From Earliella scabrosa (Eukaryota > Basidiomycota > Agaricomycetes > Polyporales > Polyporaceae), in assembly GCA_022605405.1 (NCBI GenBank), contig JABYQQ010000011.1, positions 186,001 through 250,000 of the forward strand: 64,000 nt of DNA, in the 5' to 3' direction. The translations under genes and the position numbers were made by a program. Below are positions 22,020-33,421 of this stretch, one piece after another. Each line of letters opens with the position of its first letter. Position 1 is the stretch's first letter. The notes under the pieces are model-generated. The model did not search any database and was not told the DNA's origin. It was given only the letters and a program-made list of their open reading frames with translations.

Positions 22020-24796
22020 TCTGACTGGTTGCTACTTCGTCGACATCTTCGTGCGCACACCTCTCTCTTCGTCGACTCTCTGCCCGTGCTCCCTCCATCT
22101 TTCCTCACCTCTTGACTGTGCCCGCCGACACTGCTGCCAGGGGGACATTCCTGCGCTCGTGACGCAGCCCTGAGCGCTTTTGTTTAGTTGTCGCGTAGCT
22201 AAGTACTGTTGTACAGCCTGTTGTGCTCTCGAGGCATTTGGGCTTTCAGGTATCCCTCTGCCAGGCCACGCACTTGCGCCCGCCAGCAGTTGTATCCGGG
22301 GTGCTTATCACCTTTGGAGACGGAGGACAACCGTGTGGACCCTCCTTACCGTACCCTTTGCTCTCGTATAGCTACTATAGTCTTTCTGGGCACAGTTGGC
22401 AACTTCTATCCAGATTGTCGGGATCTCCAGCTTCCTGACTTTCTTGGCTCGCCTCAATAGGTGTTCCCCATCTACCGTTTCGCACGTGGCATCGTCAATC
22501 ATCGCACCCTTCTAGACCACAGTTTTGGAGCCGACACCAGCATCTCCTCCCTCTGAGGCGGAAGTCGAGGATCTGATTGACTCCCAGTCGTCATCTGATT
22601 CCTCTGACTACGTACCCACTGCTGATTCTTGCCGGGATCGTCCCCACATCCTAGACGAGGAGTTCCCTTCGGACTCTCATCTCCACTCGGACGGCTTCTG
22701 GTACAACTGTAACCGAGAACTTTGTCCTCATCGGTACAACGGAGTCCGACCCGAAAAATATCCTGGCACATTCAAGTGGGCTCTTCCATCACCCGATCAG
22801 GAGGATTTCCTTGCTGGAGTCAACACTGCCCTTCCAGTCGCATCAGACACACCCTATACCACTCCTCTTCCTTTCATCGTCCTAATCCCTCCTACTCCGG
22901 AGGTTATCCCTGAGCCATTCGAGACTCTCCCTCCTCCTCTCGTCGAGTTACCTCCTCCTATCGCAACACCGCTTCCGCCGGTCACACCGGTAACAACATC
23001 TATAGACTTCTCGGAGGACTATCTCGACTCATCGCACTTTCTCTTATCAATCATGGGAGACGTCAAGCTTGACTCTATCCCTTCCCTTTCGTCGGCGAAC
23101 CAGTACACCGACTGGTCTGCCAAGATGAAGGGCTACTTCATCTTCATGGGCTGTTGGGACGTCGTCAACGGCAAGACCACTCGTCCGACTGCTGCTGACA
23201 AGCAGGAGGCATGGGACAAGCTCGACGGGCAGGCTCGCGGCATGATGTACATGCAGGTCGCTCAGAGCTTCCATTATGTCCTCGATGCGGAGATACTTGC
23301 AACCGTCACAAGTGGTCAGTCCTCGACCACTACGTCTCGGGAACAGACCGCAGCCGAGATGTGGAAGTCCCTGAAGGACAAGTTTGGCACGCCGAACAGC
23401 GCTCATGTCTGGGGCCAGTTCGAGACCCTTGTGGCTGAACCTCGGATGAACGAGCAGAAGTCCCTCCAGGATCAGATGATGCGTATCGTCAACCGCATGG
23501 ATGACATCACCAAGAACAAGGTGACGCTCTCTGCCCAGATGAAGGCCCTCCTCCTTCTGTCGAAGATTCCGGAGTCCTATCGATCTATGATCTCTGCGCT
23601 CATGGCGACCATCGACGTCGACAAGGTCACAGTCGAGGACATCATGTCCAAGACCTTGGCCGAGGAGTCGCTGCGCAAGGCCGGACAATCCGCGAACCGG
23701 GTCTCGCAGACCAAGCCTAAGCCTAAGGGTCCTTGCTCTCACTGCGGTGGCTCTAATCATCATGAGTCTAACTGCTGGGACAAGCATCCCGAGAAGAAGC
23801 CCAAGGGCAAAGGCAAGGGAAAGGGAAAGGCGAAGGACAAGGACAAGGACAAGGACAAAGGAAATAACAAGGACAATCAGCCCCATGCGCATACCGTCGT
23901 CGAGTCTCAGTCTGTAAATGTAGTCGCGTCGTCTAACATTGTTGGTTCTTTCTACCCCGAGGCCCTCGTTGCCTCTAGTGAGAACTGGACTGCATGGCTG
24001 ATGGACTCAGGTGCCTCTCAACACATCACGGGCGACCTAAGTGACTTCTCCGAGTATCAGCCGTTTGATACGCCCATCAGCTTCAATACTGCTGATGCGA
24101 GCAACATGATCCTTGCTCTCGGAAAGGGCACAGTCCGTGGTAACACTTGGGTTGATGGTGACAAAGTTCCGATCGAGCTCACCCATGTGTACTACATTCC
24201 GAAGTTGAGAGGTCGTATCTTCTCGACAGGCACCATTGAGCGCAATGGGTACTCCCTTGTCCAAGGAGATGGGAAGATGTGCATCTTTGACAAGCTGCCG
24301 GAAGGCGCTGTCAAATTTGGTTCGACGATTCGAATCAAGGGTCGCAAGATCCTTGAAGCGGAGTACAACGTCCTGAGCAATATCTACTGGGCGAAGCTCG
24401 AACTTCACAATGGCCAGCGTGTTCATCTTAACGTCAGCCGTTTTCGTACCTTGCATCGTCGCTTTGGTCATCTCGGCAAGGATGCGCTGCGCCATCTCCC
24501 GAAGAACGTCCGAGGGGTTGATTCTGTTGATTCCCCTGAAGACAAAGATGAACCGTGTGAGGGATGTGCCTGGGGCAAATCCACTCGACTCCCCTTCCCG
24601 CCTTCTGATAAGCGTGCTACGGAACCACTCGAGCTCGTTCACACCGACCTTGATGGCCCGATGCGCACACAAGCTATCGGAGGTTATAAGTATTTCGCCG
24701 GTTTCATTGATGACTACTCCGGACTCGCCCGTGCTTACTACCTTAAGTCGAAGTCGGATGCGTTCCAAGCTTTCCTCGACTACAAGGCGTGGGCTG

Positions 24797-25491
24797 TAGT
24801 GCCGTAGGGTCAGGTCATACGACCGGTCAATGACTGGAAAATAACCGTAACTGATGCGTAAATAACCTGACCATAACCGTTTACAATCAGTTATGGTTAT
24901 GGTCATGGTCACGGTCATTGAGAATGACAAAAATTGTATAACTGCAGATGACTGGTTATGACCAGTCATATTTTACCTGCTAAGACCAGTCATGACTGAT
25001 CATTGACTGGTCATATACAAGGTACAATGGAAACACTTCGAAATATATTAAATTCAGCAGCGCTGGCAAGTGGAAAATACCAGTCTCTAGTTAACTCTGG
25101 TCTAATCAAACAGATCAAAGATGCTCAGTGCTGTCTATAGACAGACTGAATGACAGACCAATATCCATATCAATATCAATCCATGTAGATATAGAAGGCT
25201 CTCTCCAGTAATAAGCATGAAAATTACTTCTGTATTACATTTAAGATGTTTTTCTAACCTGGTGGATCAAATGACTGGTCTTAACTTGATCTGACCAGTT
25301 ATAACTGGTCATAACTGCATGTTCAGTCATGACCGGTCAATGACCGTAACTGGACCGTAACTGAACTGATAATAACCTGACCGAAAGATCAGTCAGGTCA
25401 TGAGCCATCTGCTGAAGATCAGTCATGGTCATGGTCATGGTCATGGCCCAGAGGGGTCAATGACCTGACTTGACCTGACCCTACGGCACTA
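24797..25491. mobile_element. hAT-type MITE 1 (695 bp)
   Basis: Terminal inverted repeats TAGTGCCGTAGGGTCAGGTC at both ends, flanked by a perfect 8-bp target duplication GTGGGCTG (24789-24796 and 25492-25499); element C shows the empty site. TIR start TAGTG fits the hAT pattern. No transposase frame. The subterminal parts hold many GGTCA/TGACC units in both orientations (for example repeated TCATGG near 25420-25445), which could be transposase binding sites. Interior is AT-richer than host DNA. Confidence 0.9.
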
Positions 25492-27007
25492 GTGGGCTGA
25501 GACCCAGACCGGTCGAAAGATCAAGAAGGTCCGCTCGGACCGAGGGGGAGAATACACTTCTACCGAGTTCTCTGAGCTTCTTCGTTCGCACGGGATCGAG
25601 CACCAGAAGACCATGCCTGGCTCTCCGCAGCAGAATGGACGCGCTGAGCGCTGGAACCGTACTATCGTCGAAAAAGCCATGGCCATGCTCCATCAGGCAG
25701 GTCTTAGTCACGGTTTTTGGCAACTCGCCGTTGATGCAGCCGTTCATATCTACAATCGTCAACCGATGCGTCGACACAAATGGCAATGCCCCATCACCAA
25801 GTGGGACGGAACCGTTCCGGACGTCTCCTACTTCCGAGTGTTTGGGTGCAAAGCCTTTGTACACGTGCAGAAGGCAAAGCGCGAAGGGAAACTCGACAAG
25901 AAGGCTGTCGAGATGATCTTCGTGGGGTATGAGTCTGGTTCCAAGGGGTATAAGTTTTGGAATCCAGCCAACCGCTCTATCGTAGTGTCTCGCGATGTGA
26001 CATTCGATGAAGAGTCTTTCCCTGCTCGTAAACTCCCCGGCAATCATCCTGTTACCCCGGATGACCATCCGTTCCCAGATGATCAGTCTGATAAGGCTTC
26101 TGAAGCCGATGTCGACGGTCATGAGGACGACCTCCATCCCGAGATTGTTCCTGAACTCCCAGATCTACCACCTGACCCTCCAGCGGATGCTCAGCCACCT
26201 CCAGCTGAAGTGCCTCCTCCAGCCGACGCCCCTGCTCCTCCGCCGCCGCAACCGCCTCAACCGCCTGCTGTACCACCGCCTAAGCCTGCTCACAAGCGAG
26301 GACGTCACCCTCCAGTGGGAGAACAACCTCCCAGCCTTGCACGTGACAGACCACGGCGTGAGAACGCGGGTAAACGGTCCGAGTCGAAGACTCGTGATAA
26401 CGTATACGGCGACGAGCCACCGGCTAAAGTCGATGCCCGGACTGATCCGGATGGCACGCAGCGAGAGGACCAAGCGCTTCTCATGTTTCTCATGGCGTCT
26501 CAGTACAAAACTGGCATTCCGAACTCCCACAAGGAAGCCATGAAGTCGCCTGAAGCTGAGAAATGGCGCGATGCGGAGAAAGCGGAGTATGACTCGTTGC
26601 TCGAGAATAAGACTTGGGTCCTTGTCCCTCGTCCGAAAGATCGGCACGTGGTCTCTAACCGCTGGGTCTATGACATCAAGCACGATGGGCGGTACAAAGC
26701 TCGTCTAGTCGCTAAGGGTTTCACTCAGGTGTGGGGCGAGGACTATCACGAGACCTTCTCCCCCGTGGCGCGGTTCGAGTCTATCCGGTACCTTCTCGCG
26801 CATGCAGCGCTTGAGGACTGGGACATCGAGTCAATGGATGTCAAGACCGCGTTCCTTAACGGCGATCTGGATGAGGAAATCTACATGGAACAGCCGGAAG
26901 GTTGGATCGTTCCTGGCAAGGAGGATCACGTGTGTCTGCTGAAAAAGGCTATCTACGGTCTTAAGCAGGCATCCCGTCAGTGGAACGTGAAAATCCACCA
27001 GTCGCTT

Positions 27008-27392
27008 TAAGGCTGAGCACGGATCGATCCACGTGTGATCTGGATCTGTACCTACAGGTCAAGCAGTCAAAAAATGCTCGACCTGGATCTGCACGGATCA
27101 TGATCTGTTGTGATCTGGATCTGTTTTGACCTGAACCTACAGGTCAGATCACGGATTGATCTGTGGATCAGCAATATGTTTCATGTATAAATAGATAAAA
27201 TTCATGAAAACAAGTGATATATTGCTCAAAAGTTTTGACCTGTGACCTGAATGTAAGATGGAAATCTCTGACCTGGATCCGCAATGACCTGGATCTGTTT
27301 GATCTGGATCTGTTTTGATCTGAACCTACAGGTCAAATTTCAGGTCGGATCCAGATCTACCTGTGCTTGACCTGGATCCATGCTCAGCCTTA
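27008..27392. mobile_element. hAT-type MITE 2 (385 bp)
   Basis: Terminal inverted repeats TAAGGCTGAGCA, flanked by a perfect 8-bp target duplication AGTCGCTT (27000-27007 and 27393-27400); the empty site is intact in elements A and C. The interior consists largely of GATCTGGATCTG and ACCTACAGGTCA units in both orientations. No coding capacity. TIR differs from MITE 1, so it belongs to a different family of the same superfamily. Confidence 0.9.
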
Positions 27393-28464
27393 AGTCGCTT
27401 ATTAGCCTGGGATTCAAACGGACCTATTCCGATGCCGGGATCTACGTATATCGGCGACAAGGGGGGGATCACGTCACTATCGTCGTTCTTTATGTCGACG
27501 ATCTACTTCTCCTCGGCGATCAGCCTGGCCACATACAGCACGTGAAGTGTTCGCTTTCTAAGCAGTACAAAATGACGGACTTGGGACCAGTTCAGCGTTT
27601 CCTTGGTCTTCGCATCACTCGTGACCGTGCTACGCGGATCATCGAGATCGACCAGGAAGAGTACATCCAGTCCGTTCTCGAGCGCTTTCACATGGCCGAC
27701 TGTAAGCCGTCGCGTACCCCTCTCCCTGCTGGTGCTGTTCTAGAGTCATCTGAGCACACCGCCACCGATGCGTCGCGTCAGCGCTATCAGAGCTTGATTG
27801 GCAGTCTTCTGTACGCCATGCTCGGTACGCGGCCCGACATAGCCTTTGCTGTCACGCGGCTTTCGAAGTTCAATGCCAATCCCTCAGACGCGCATCTTCA
27901 CTATGCCAAGTATGTCCTCCGGTATCTTCAGGGTACTAAGGCGTACCGGCTGCGCTACCAGGGAGCGTCTAATGACGGTCTGATTTCGTACTCCGATTCG
28001 GACTGGGCTGAAGACCGTGATGATCGGCATTCTACCTCTGGCTTCATCTTTCTGATGGCAGGTGCTGCTATATCGTGGGCATCGAGGCGTCAGCCTACCA
28101 TTTCGCTTTCCTCGACTGAAGCGGAGTATAAAGCGGCCTCTGACACTTGTCGTCAATTGGTGTGGCTGAGGACGTTCAGTGAAGAACTCGGCGATGACAT
28201 GTCTCGACCAACTCCCATGTGTCTTGACAATCAGGGGTCTATCTTCCTGTCCGTCAATCCCGTGATCGACCGCCGGACCAAGCACATCGAGGTTAGATAC
28301 CACTTCATCCGAGAGCAGGTGGAGTTGGGATCGACCGAGATCTTCTATGTAGCGACTGCGGATCAACTCGCCGACGCTCTGACTAAGAATGTGCCTTTGG
28401 CAATTCAGTCGAAGTTTGTCCAAGAGATTGGTCTTGCTTATGTCACATCTTGAACGAGTGGGAG

Positions 28465-29044
28465 TGTTGAACTTAGGGTTATCCGGCACTGTCCGGACCG
28501 ATATGTCCCCATATGGACTTGTGGCTATGCGTTCACATGACGCACAGCATGGGCTATGCTTCTTCGTTACTATATATAGATAACTCTGCATCTGTACGAT
28601 AGTTCTTTCTTTCCGGACTTTACCTCTACGTACCAGTGCGTTCTACGATGTTCCGGATAGTTCCAGACCTTATGTCTGACTCAGACTTGGTGCTCATCCT
28701 CGCGTCATACTGACTCATCCTCGCACCATAGCCTCGTATGCCTCTTACTCATCGTCTTGTGGCTAACATGTGACTGCTTTCTACGCTTACTCAGCTACCT
28801 TCCCTACGTCTATATAAGCAGCTCACATTTCGCCTCTGCTCTTCAGTCGTTCGCTCACTGACTGAAGAGTAAGTCTCATACATACATATGCTCTCTACTT
28901 ACTTACTGACTAAATACTTGTAGTCTCTCTCTGTTCGACTTACAGGTACTTATCTATGCAATATAGTCGTTCGCTCACTGACTGAAGATCTCTCTCTGTT
29001 CGACTTACAGTCGGCTCCCAGCCTTCCAGGTCTGAAGTTCATCA
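28465..29044 (+). repeat. 3' LTR of element B
   Basis: 580 bp, preceded by the purine-rich GAGTGGGAG as polypurine tract. Nearly identical to the 5' LTR. The adjoining element A frame reads on into this LTR on the minus strand, which creates a chimeric tail with no biological meaning. Confidence 0.93.
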
Positions 29045-30815
29045 CCGGCAGCTTGTCAAAGATGCACATCTTCCCATCTCCTTGAACAAGGGAGTACCCG
29101 TTGCGCTCAATGGTGCCTGTCGAGAAGATACGACCTCTCAACTTCGGGATGTAGTACACATGGGTGAGCGCGATCGGAACTTTGTCACCATCAACCCAAG
29201 TGTTACCACGGACTGTGCCCTTCCCGAGAGCAAGGATCATGTTGCTCGCATCAGCAGTATTGAAGCTGATGGGCGTATCAAACGGTTGATACTCGGAGAA
29301 GTCACTTAGGTCGCCCGTGATATGCTGAGAAGCACCTGAGTCCATCAGCCATGCAGTCCAGTTCTCACTAGAGGCAACGAGGGCCTCGGGGTAGAAAGAA
29401 CCAACAATGTTAGACGACGCGACTACATTTACAGACTGAGACTCGACGACGGTATGCGCATGGGGCTGATTGTCCTTGTTATTCCCTTTGTCCTTGTCCT
29501 TATCCTTGTCCTTCGCCTTTCCCTTTCCCTTGCCTTTGCCCTTGGGCTTCTTCTCGGGATGCTTGTCCCAGCAGTTAGACTCATGATGATTAGAGCCACC
29601 GCAGTGAGAGCAAGGACCCTTAGGCTTAGGCTTGGTCTGCGAGACCCGGTTCGCGGATTGTCCGGCCTTGCGCAGCGACTCCTCGGCCAAGGTCTTGGAC
29701 ATGATGTCCTCGACGGTGACCTTGTCGACGTCGATGGTCGCCATGAGCGCAGAGATCATAGACCGATAGGACTCCGGAATCTTCGACAAAAGGAGGAGGG
29801 CCTTCATCTGGGCAGAGAGCGTCACCTTGTTCTTGGTGATGTCATCCATGCGGTTGACGATACGCATCATCTGATCCTGGAGGGGCTTCTGCTCATTCAT
29901 CCGAGGTTCAGCCACAAGGGTCTCGAACTGTCCCCAGACGTGAGCGCTGTTCGGCGTGCCAAACTTGTCCTTCAGGGACTTCCACATGTCTGCTGCGGTC
30001 TGTTCCCGAGATGTAGTGGTAGAGGACCCACTGGTTGTAACGGTGTCGAGAATTTCCGCATCGAGGATGTAATGGAAGCTCTGAGCGACCCGCATGTACA
30101 TCATGCCGCGAGCCTGCCCGTCGAGCTTGTCCCAGGACTCCTGCTTGTCAGCAGCAGTCGGACGTTTGGTCTTGCCGTTGACGACGTCCCAACAGCCCAT
30201 GAAGATGAAGTAGCCCTTCATCTTGGCAGACCAGTCGGTGTACTGGTTTGCCGACGAAAGGGAAGGGATAGAGTCGAGCTTGACGTCTCCCATAATTGAT
30301 AAGAGAAAGTGCGATGAGTCGAGATAGTCCTCCGAGAAGTCTACGGATGTTGTTACCGGTGTGACCGGCGGAAGCGGTGTTGCGATAGAAGGAGGTAACT
30401 CGATGAGAGGAGGAGGGAGAGTCTCGAATGGCTCAGGGATAACCTCCGGAGTAGGAGGGATTAGGACGATGAAAGGAAGAGGAGTGGTATAGGGTGTGTC
30501 TGATGCGACTGGAAGGGCAGTGTTGACTCCAGCAAGGAAATCCTCCTGATCGGGTGATGGTAGAGCCCACTTGAATGTGCCAGGATATTTTTCGGGTCGG
30601 ACTCCGTTGTACCGATGAGGACAAAGTTCTCGGTTACAGTTGTACCAGAAGCCGTCCGAGTGGAGATGAGAGTCCGAAGGGAACTCCTCGTCTAGGATGT
30701 GGGGACGATCCCGGCAAGAATCAGCAGTGGGTACGTAGTCAGAGGAGTCAGATGACGACTGGGAGTCAATCAGATCCTCGACTTCCGCCTCAGAGGGAGG
30801 AGATGCTGGTGTCGG
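29045..30815 (-). pseudogene. element A gag and protease part
   Basis: Minus-strand frame from a TTG at about 30821 (ATG of MGDVKLDS at 30293) down to the element B junction. Gag, then the CCHC knuckle CSHCGGSNHHESNC, the Lys/Asp-rich KGKGKGKAKDKDKDK run and the protease motif LMDSGASQH. The upstream ATG-less extension is also open. Relative to B it shares the N-terminal block, and relative to C the block around residue 60-110, so the copy is a mosaic. Confidence 0.9.
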
Positions 30816-31320
30816 CTCCAAAACTGTGGTCTAGAAGGGTGCGATGATTGACGATGCCACGTGCGAAACGGTAGATGGGGAACACCTATTGAGGCGAGCC
30901 AAGAGAGTCAGGAAGCTGGAGATCCCGACAATCTGGATAGAAGTTGCCAACTGTGCCCAGAAAGACTATAGTAGCTATACGAGAGCAAAGGGTACGGTAA
31001 GGAGGGTCCACACGGTTGTCCTCCGTCTCCAAAGGTGATAAGCACCCCGGATACAACTGCTGGCGGGCGCAAGTGCGTGGCCTGGCAGAGGGATACCTGA
31101 AAGCCCAAATGCCTCGAGAGCACAACAGGCTGTACAACAGTACTTAGCTACGCGACAACTAAACAAAAGCGCTCAGGGCTGCGTCACGAGCGCAGGAATG
31201 TCCCCCTGGCAGCAGTGTCGGCGGGCACAGTCAAGAGGTGAGGAAAGATGGAGGGAGCACGGGCAGAGAGTCGACGAAGAGAGAGGTGTGCGCACGAAGA
31301 TGTCGACGAAGTAGCAACCA

Positions 31321-31343
31321 GTCAGAGCGCAGGGCTCATAACC
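31321..31343 (-). promoter_or_regulatory. primer binding site of element A
   Basis: Reading on the minus strand, GGTTATGAGCCCTGCGCTCT follows the 5' LTR directly; same tRNA-iMet anticodon-arm match as in B and C. Confidence 0.65.
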
Positions 31344-31923
31344 TGATGAACTTCAGACCTGGAAGGCTGGGAGCCGACTGTAAGTCGAACAGAGAGAGAT
31401 CTTCAGTCAGTGAGCGAACGACTATATTGCATAGATAAGTACCTGTAAGTCGAACAGAGAGAGACTACAAGTACTTAGTCAGTAAGTAAGTAGAAGGCAT
31501 ATGTATGTAGGAGACTTACTCTTCAGTCAGTGAGCGAACGACTGAAGAGCAGAGGCGAAATGTGAGCTGCTTATATAGAGAGAGGGAAGGTAGCTGAGTA
31601 AGCGTAGAAAGCAGTCACATGTTAGCCACAAGACGATGAGTAAGAGGCATACGAGGCTATGGTGCGAGGATGAGTCAGTATGATGCGAGGATGAGCACCA
31701 AGTCTGAGTCAGACATAAGGTCTGGAACTATCCGGAATATCGTAGAACGCACTGGTACGTAGAGGTAAAGTCCGGAAAGAAAGAACTATCGTACAGATGC
31801 AGAGTTATCTATATATAGTAACGAAGAAGCATAGCCCATGCTGTGCGTCATGTGAACGCATAGCCACAAGTCCATATGGGGACATATCGGTCCGGACAGT
31901 GCCGGATAACCCTAAGTTCAACA
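31344..31923 (-). repeat. 5' LTR of element A
   Basis: 580 bp; long form with intron-like segment. Followed by CACCC, the second copy of the target duplication. Confidence 0.93.
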
Positions 31924-32246
31924 CACCCTCCGCCTCGAGCTCGTGTACGGAGGCTGCACAAGCGCTGTCCACACCGCCCATGCATGCGATCTTCCCGTCA
32001 CGCACGACGACGACCCCAGCGGCCGACCCGTCCTGCGACCGTGCGGAGAACCCTTCCCGGACGGCGTTATCCTCGCGCACAAAAACGCTCTTCACATTGG
32101 TGAACACGACCGTGCGGGCGCGCGACGGCTTCGGCTCGAGCGGCGGAAGACCGTCGTACGCAAGGGTCTGCTCCCGCTCGTTGTCAAAGTTGGGCGTCTT
32201 CGGCAGCTCTTGGAACGCCTCGGGCTTGGTGAGGAGGTGCGGGGCG
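31924..32246 (-). pseudogene. CE9-type amidohydrolase pseudogene, middle piece
   Basis: Continues the exon broken at 17770 and corresponds to about 52541-52855 of the intact gene (NVKSVFVREDNAVREGFSAR, DGSAAGVVVVRDGKIACMGG). Reading frame is kept within the piece. Cut at 32246 by the solo LTR with duplication GGGCG. Confidence 0.85.
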
Positions 32247-32448
32247 TGTCAGATCTGTATGGTAGGCGCCTCTGTCCATGTGCTGTAGTACCTGAGGTCC
32301 TGGTGTCTGGGGTCCTCCCTGGTGCTAGCTCAGCGCTGTAGTGTAGCCTTCTGTTCTTAGTCCGCTCCATTACCATTGCGTTCCCAGCTGCTCCTGCGTG
32401 CTTCTGTGTGCTGTACCTGATCTGCTGCTTGACTGCTCCACGATCCAC

Positions 32449-32908
32449 TGTTGAACTTAGGGTTATCCGGCACTGTCCGGACCGATATGTCCCCATATGG
32501 ACTAGTGGCTATGCGTTCACATGACGCACAGCATGGGCTATGCTTCTTCGTTACTATATATAGATAACTCTGCATCTGTACGATAGTTCTTTCTTTCCGG
32601 ACTTTACCTCTACGTACCAGTGCGTTCTACGATATTCCGGATAGTTCCAGACCTTATGTCTGACTCAGACTTGGTGCTCATCCTCGCGTCATACTGACTC
32701 ATCCTCGCACCATAGCCTCGTATGCCTCTTACTCATCGTCTTGTGGCTAACATGTGACTGCTTTCTACGCTTACTCAGCTACCTTCCCTCCCTCTATATA
32801 AGCAGCTCACATTTCGCCTCTGCTCTTCAGTCGTTCGCTCACTGACTGAAGATCTCTCTCTGTTCGACTTACAGTCGGCTCCCAGCCTTCCAGGTCTGAA
32901 GTTCATCA
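32449..32908 (+). repeat. 5' LTR of element C
   Basis: 460 bp, short form: joins GACTGAAGA directly to TCTCTCTCTGTTCGACTTAC, lacking the 120 bp present in A and B LTRs. TATATAAG at 32795-32802. Confidence 0.95.
32795..32802 (+). promoter_or_regulatory. TATA box in LTR of element C
   Basis: TATATAAG about 115 bp before the LTR end; probable Pol II promoter of the genomic transcript. Confidence 0.6.
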
Positions 32909-32925
32909 GGTTATGAGCCCTGCGC
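32909..32925 (+). promoter_or_regulatory. primer binding site of element C
   Basis: GGTTATGAGCCCTGCGC starts at the base after the LTR. It is complementary to the anticodon arm of initiator tRNA-Met, not to a tRNA 3' end, as known for copia. It also contains the only ATG of the roughly 520-nt leader, followed by five codons and a stop. Confidence 0.75.
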
Positions 32926-33421
32926 TCTGACCGGTTGCTACTTCGTCGACATCTTCGTGCGCACACCTCTCTCTTCGTCGACTCTCTGCCCGTGCTCCCT
33001 CCATCTTTCCTCACCTCTTGACTGTGCCCGCCGACACTGCTGCCAGGGGGACATTCCTGCGCTCGTGACGCAGCCCTGAGCGCTTTTGTTTCGTTGTCGC
33101 GTAGCTAAGTACTGTTGTACAGCCTGTTGTGCTCTCGAGGCATTTGGGCTTTCAGGTATCCCTCTGCCAGGCCACGCACTTGCGCCCGCCAGCAGTTGTA
33201 TCCGGGGTGCTTATCACCTTTGGAGACGGAGGACAACCGTGTGGACCCTCCTTACCGTACCCTTTGCTCTCGTATAGCTACTATAGTCTTTCGGGGCACA
33301 GTTGGCAACTTCTATCCAGATTGTCGGGATCTCCAGCTTCCTGACTCTCTTGGCTCGCCTCAATAGGTGTTCCCCATCTACCGTTTCGCACGTGGCATCG
33401 TCAATCATCGCACCCTTCTAG

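Larger units (their letters stand above)
22519..28453 (+). pseudogene. element B gag-pol, interrupted by two MITEs
   Basis: Open from the codon after TAG (22516-22518) and with first ATG at 23053 (MGDVKLDSIPSL). Segments 22519-24796, 25500-27007 and 27401-28453 are collinear with the intact element C protein: Gag, CCHC knuckle CSHCGGSNHHESNC, protease DSGASQH, integrase, RT (YVDDLLLL) and RNase H. The first MITE falls between the two first integrase Asp regions, the second in RT upstream of YVDD, so no functional polyprotein is possible. Confidence 0.9.
21423..29044 (+). mobile_element. Ty1/copia LTR retrotransposon B, nested in A, cut by two MITEs
   Basis: LTRs of 580 bp at 21423-22002 and 28465-29044 (at least one difference, G/A near 21872/28914). 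Target duplication CCGGC at 21418-21422 and 29045-29049 lies in element A pol. Same family as A and C. The Gag-Pol frame is interrupted at 24797-25491 and 27008-27392 by two different MITEs; removing each with one target copy restores the frame, so it was intact before those insertions. Confidence 0.95.
17771..31923 (-). mobile_element. Ty1/copia LTR retrotransposon A, split by element B
   Basis: Bounded by 580-bp LTRs (17771-18350 and 31344-31923) that look identical over the parts compared, and by the 5-bp target duplication CACCC (17766-17770 and 31924-31928). Oriented minus: primer site next to the right LTR (about 31321-31343), then gag (30293 downward) and pol ending at 18362. Its frame looks intact except for element B, inserted at the junction of the protease and pre-integrase regions with duplication CCGGC. 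It lies in a coding exon of the amidohydrolase pseudogene. Confidence 0.95.

Noticed and set aside
23800..23880. Lys/Asp-rich run in Gag as a simple repeat or localisation signal
   Set aside because: It is a normal low-complexity nucleic-acid-binding stretch after the zinc knuckle, kept in all copies.
28950..29044. C-terminal tail MNFRPGRLGADCKSNRERSS on the element A gag frame
   Set aside because: It is the LTR of element B read backwards; the same tail occurs wherever a frame runs into an inverted LTR.
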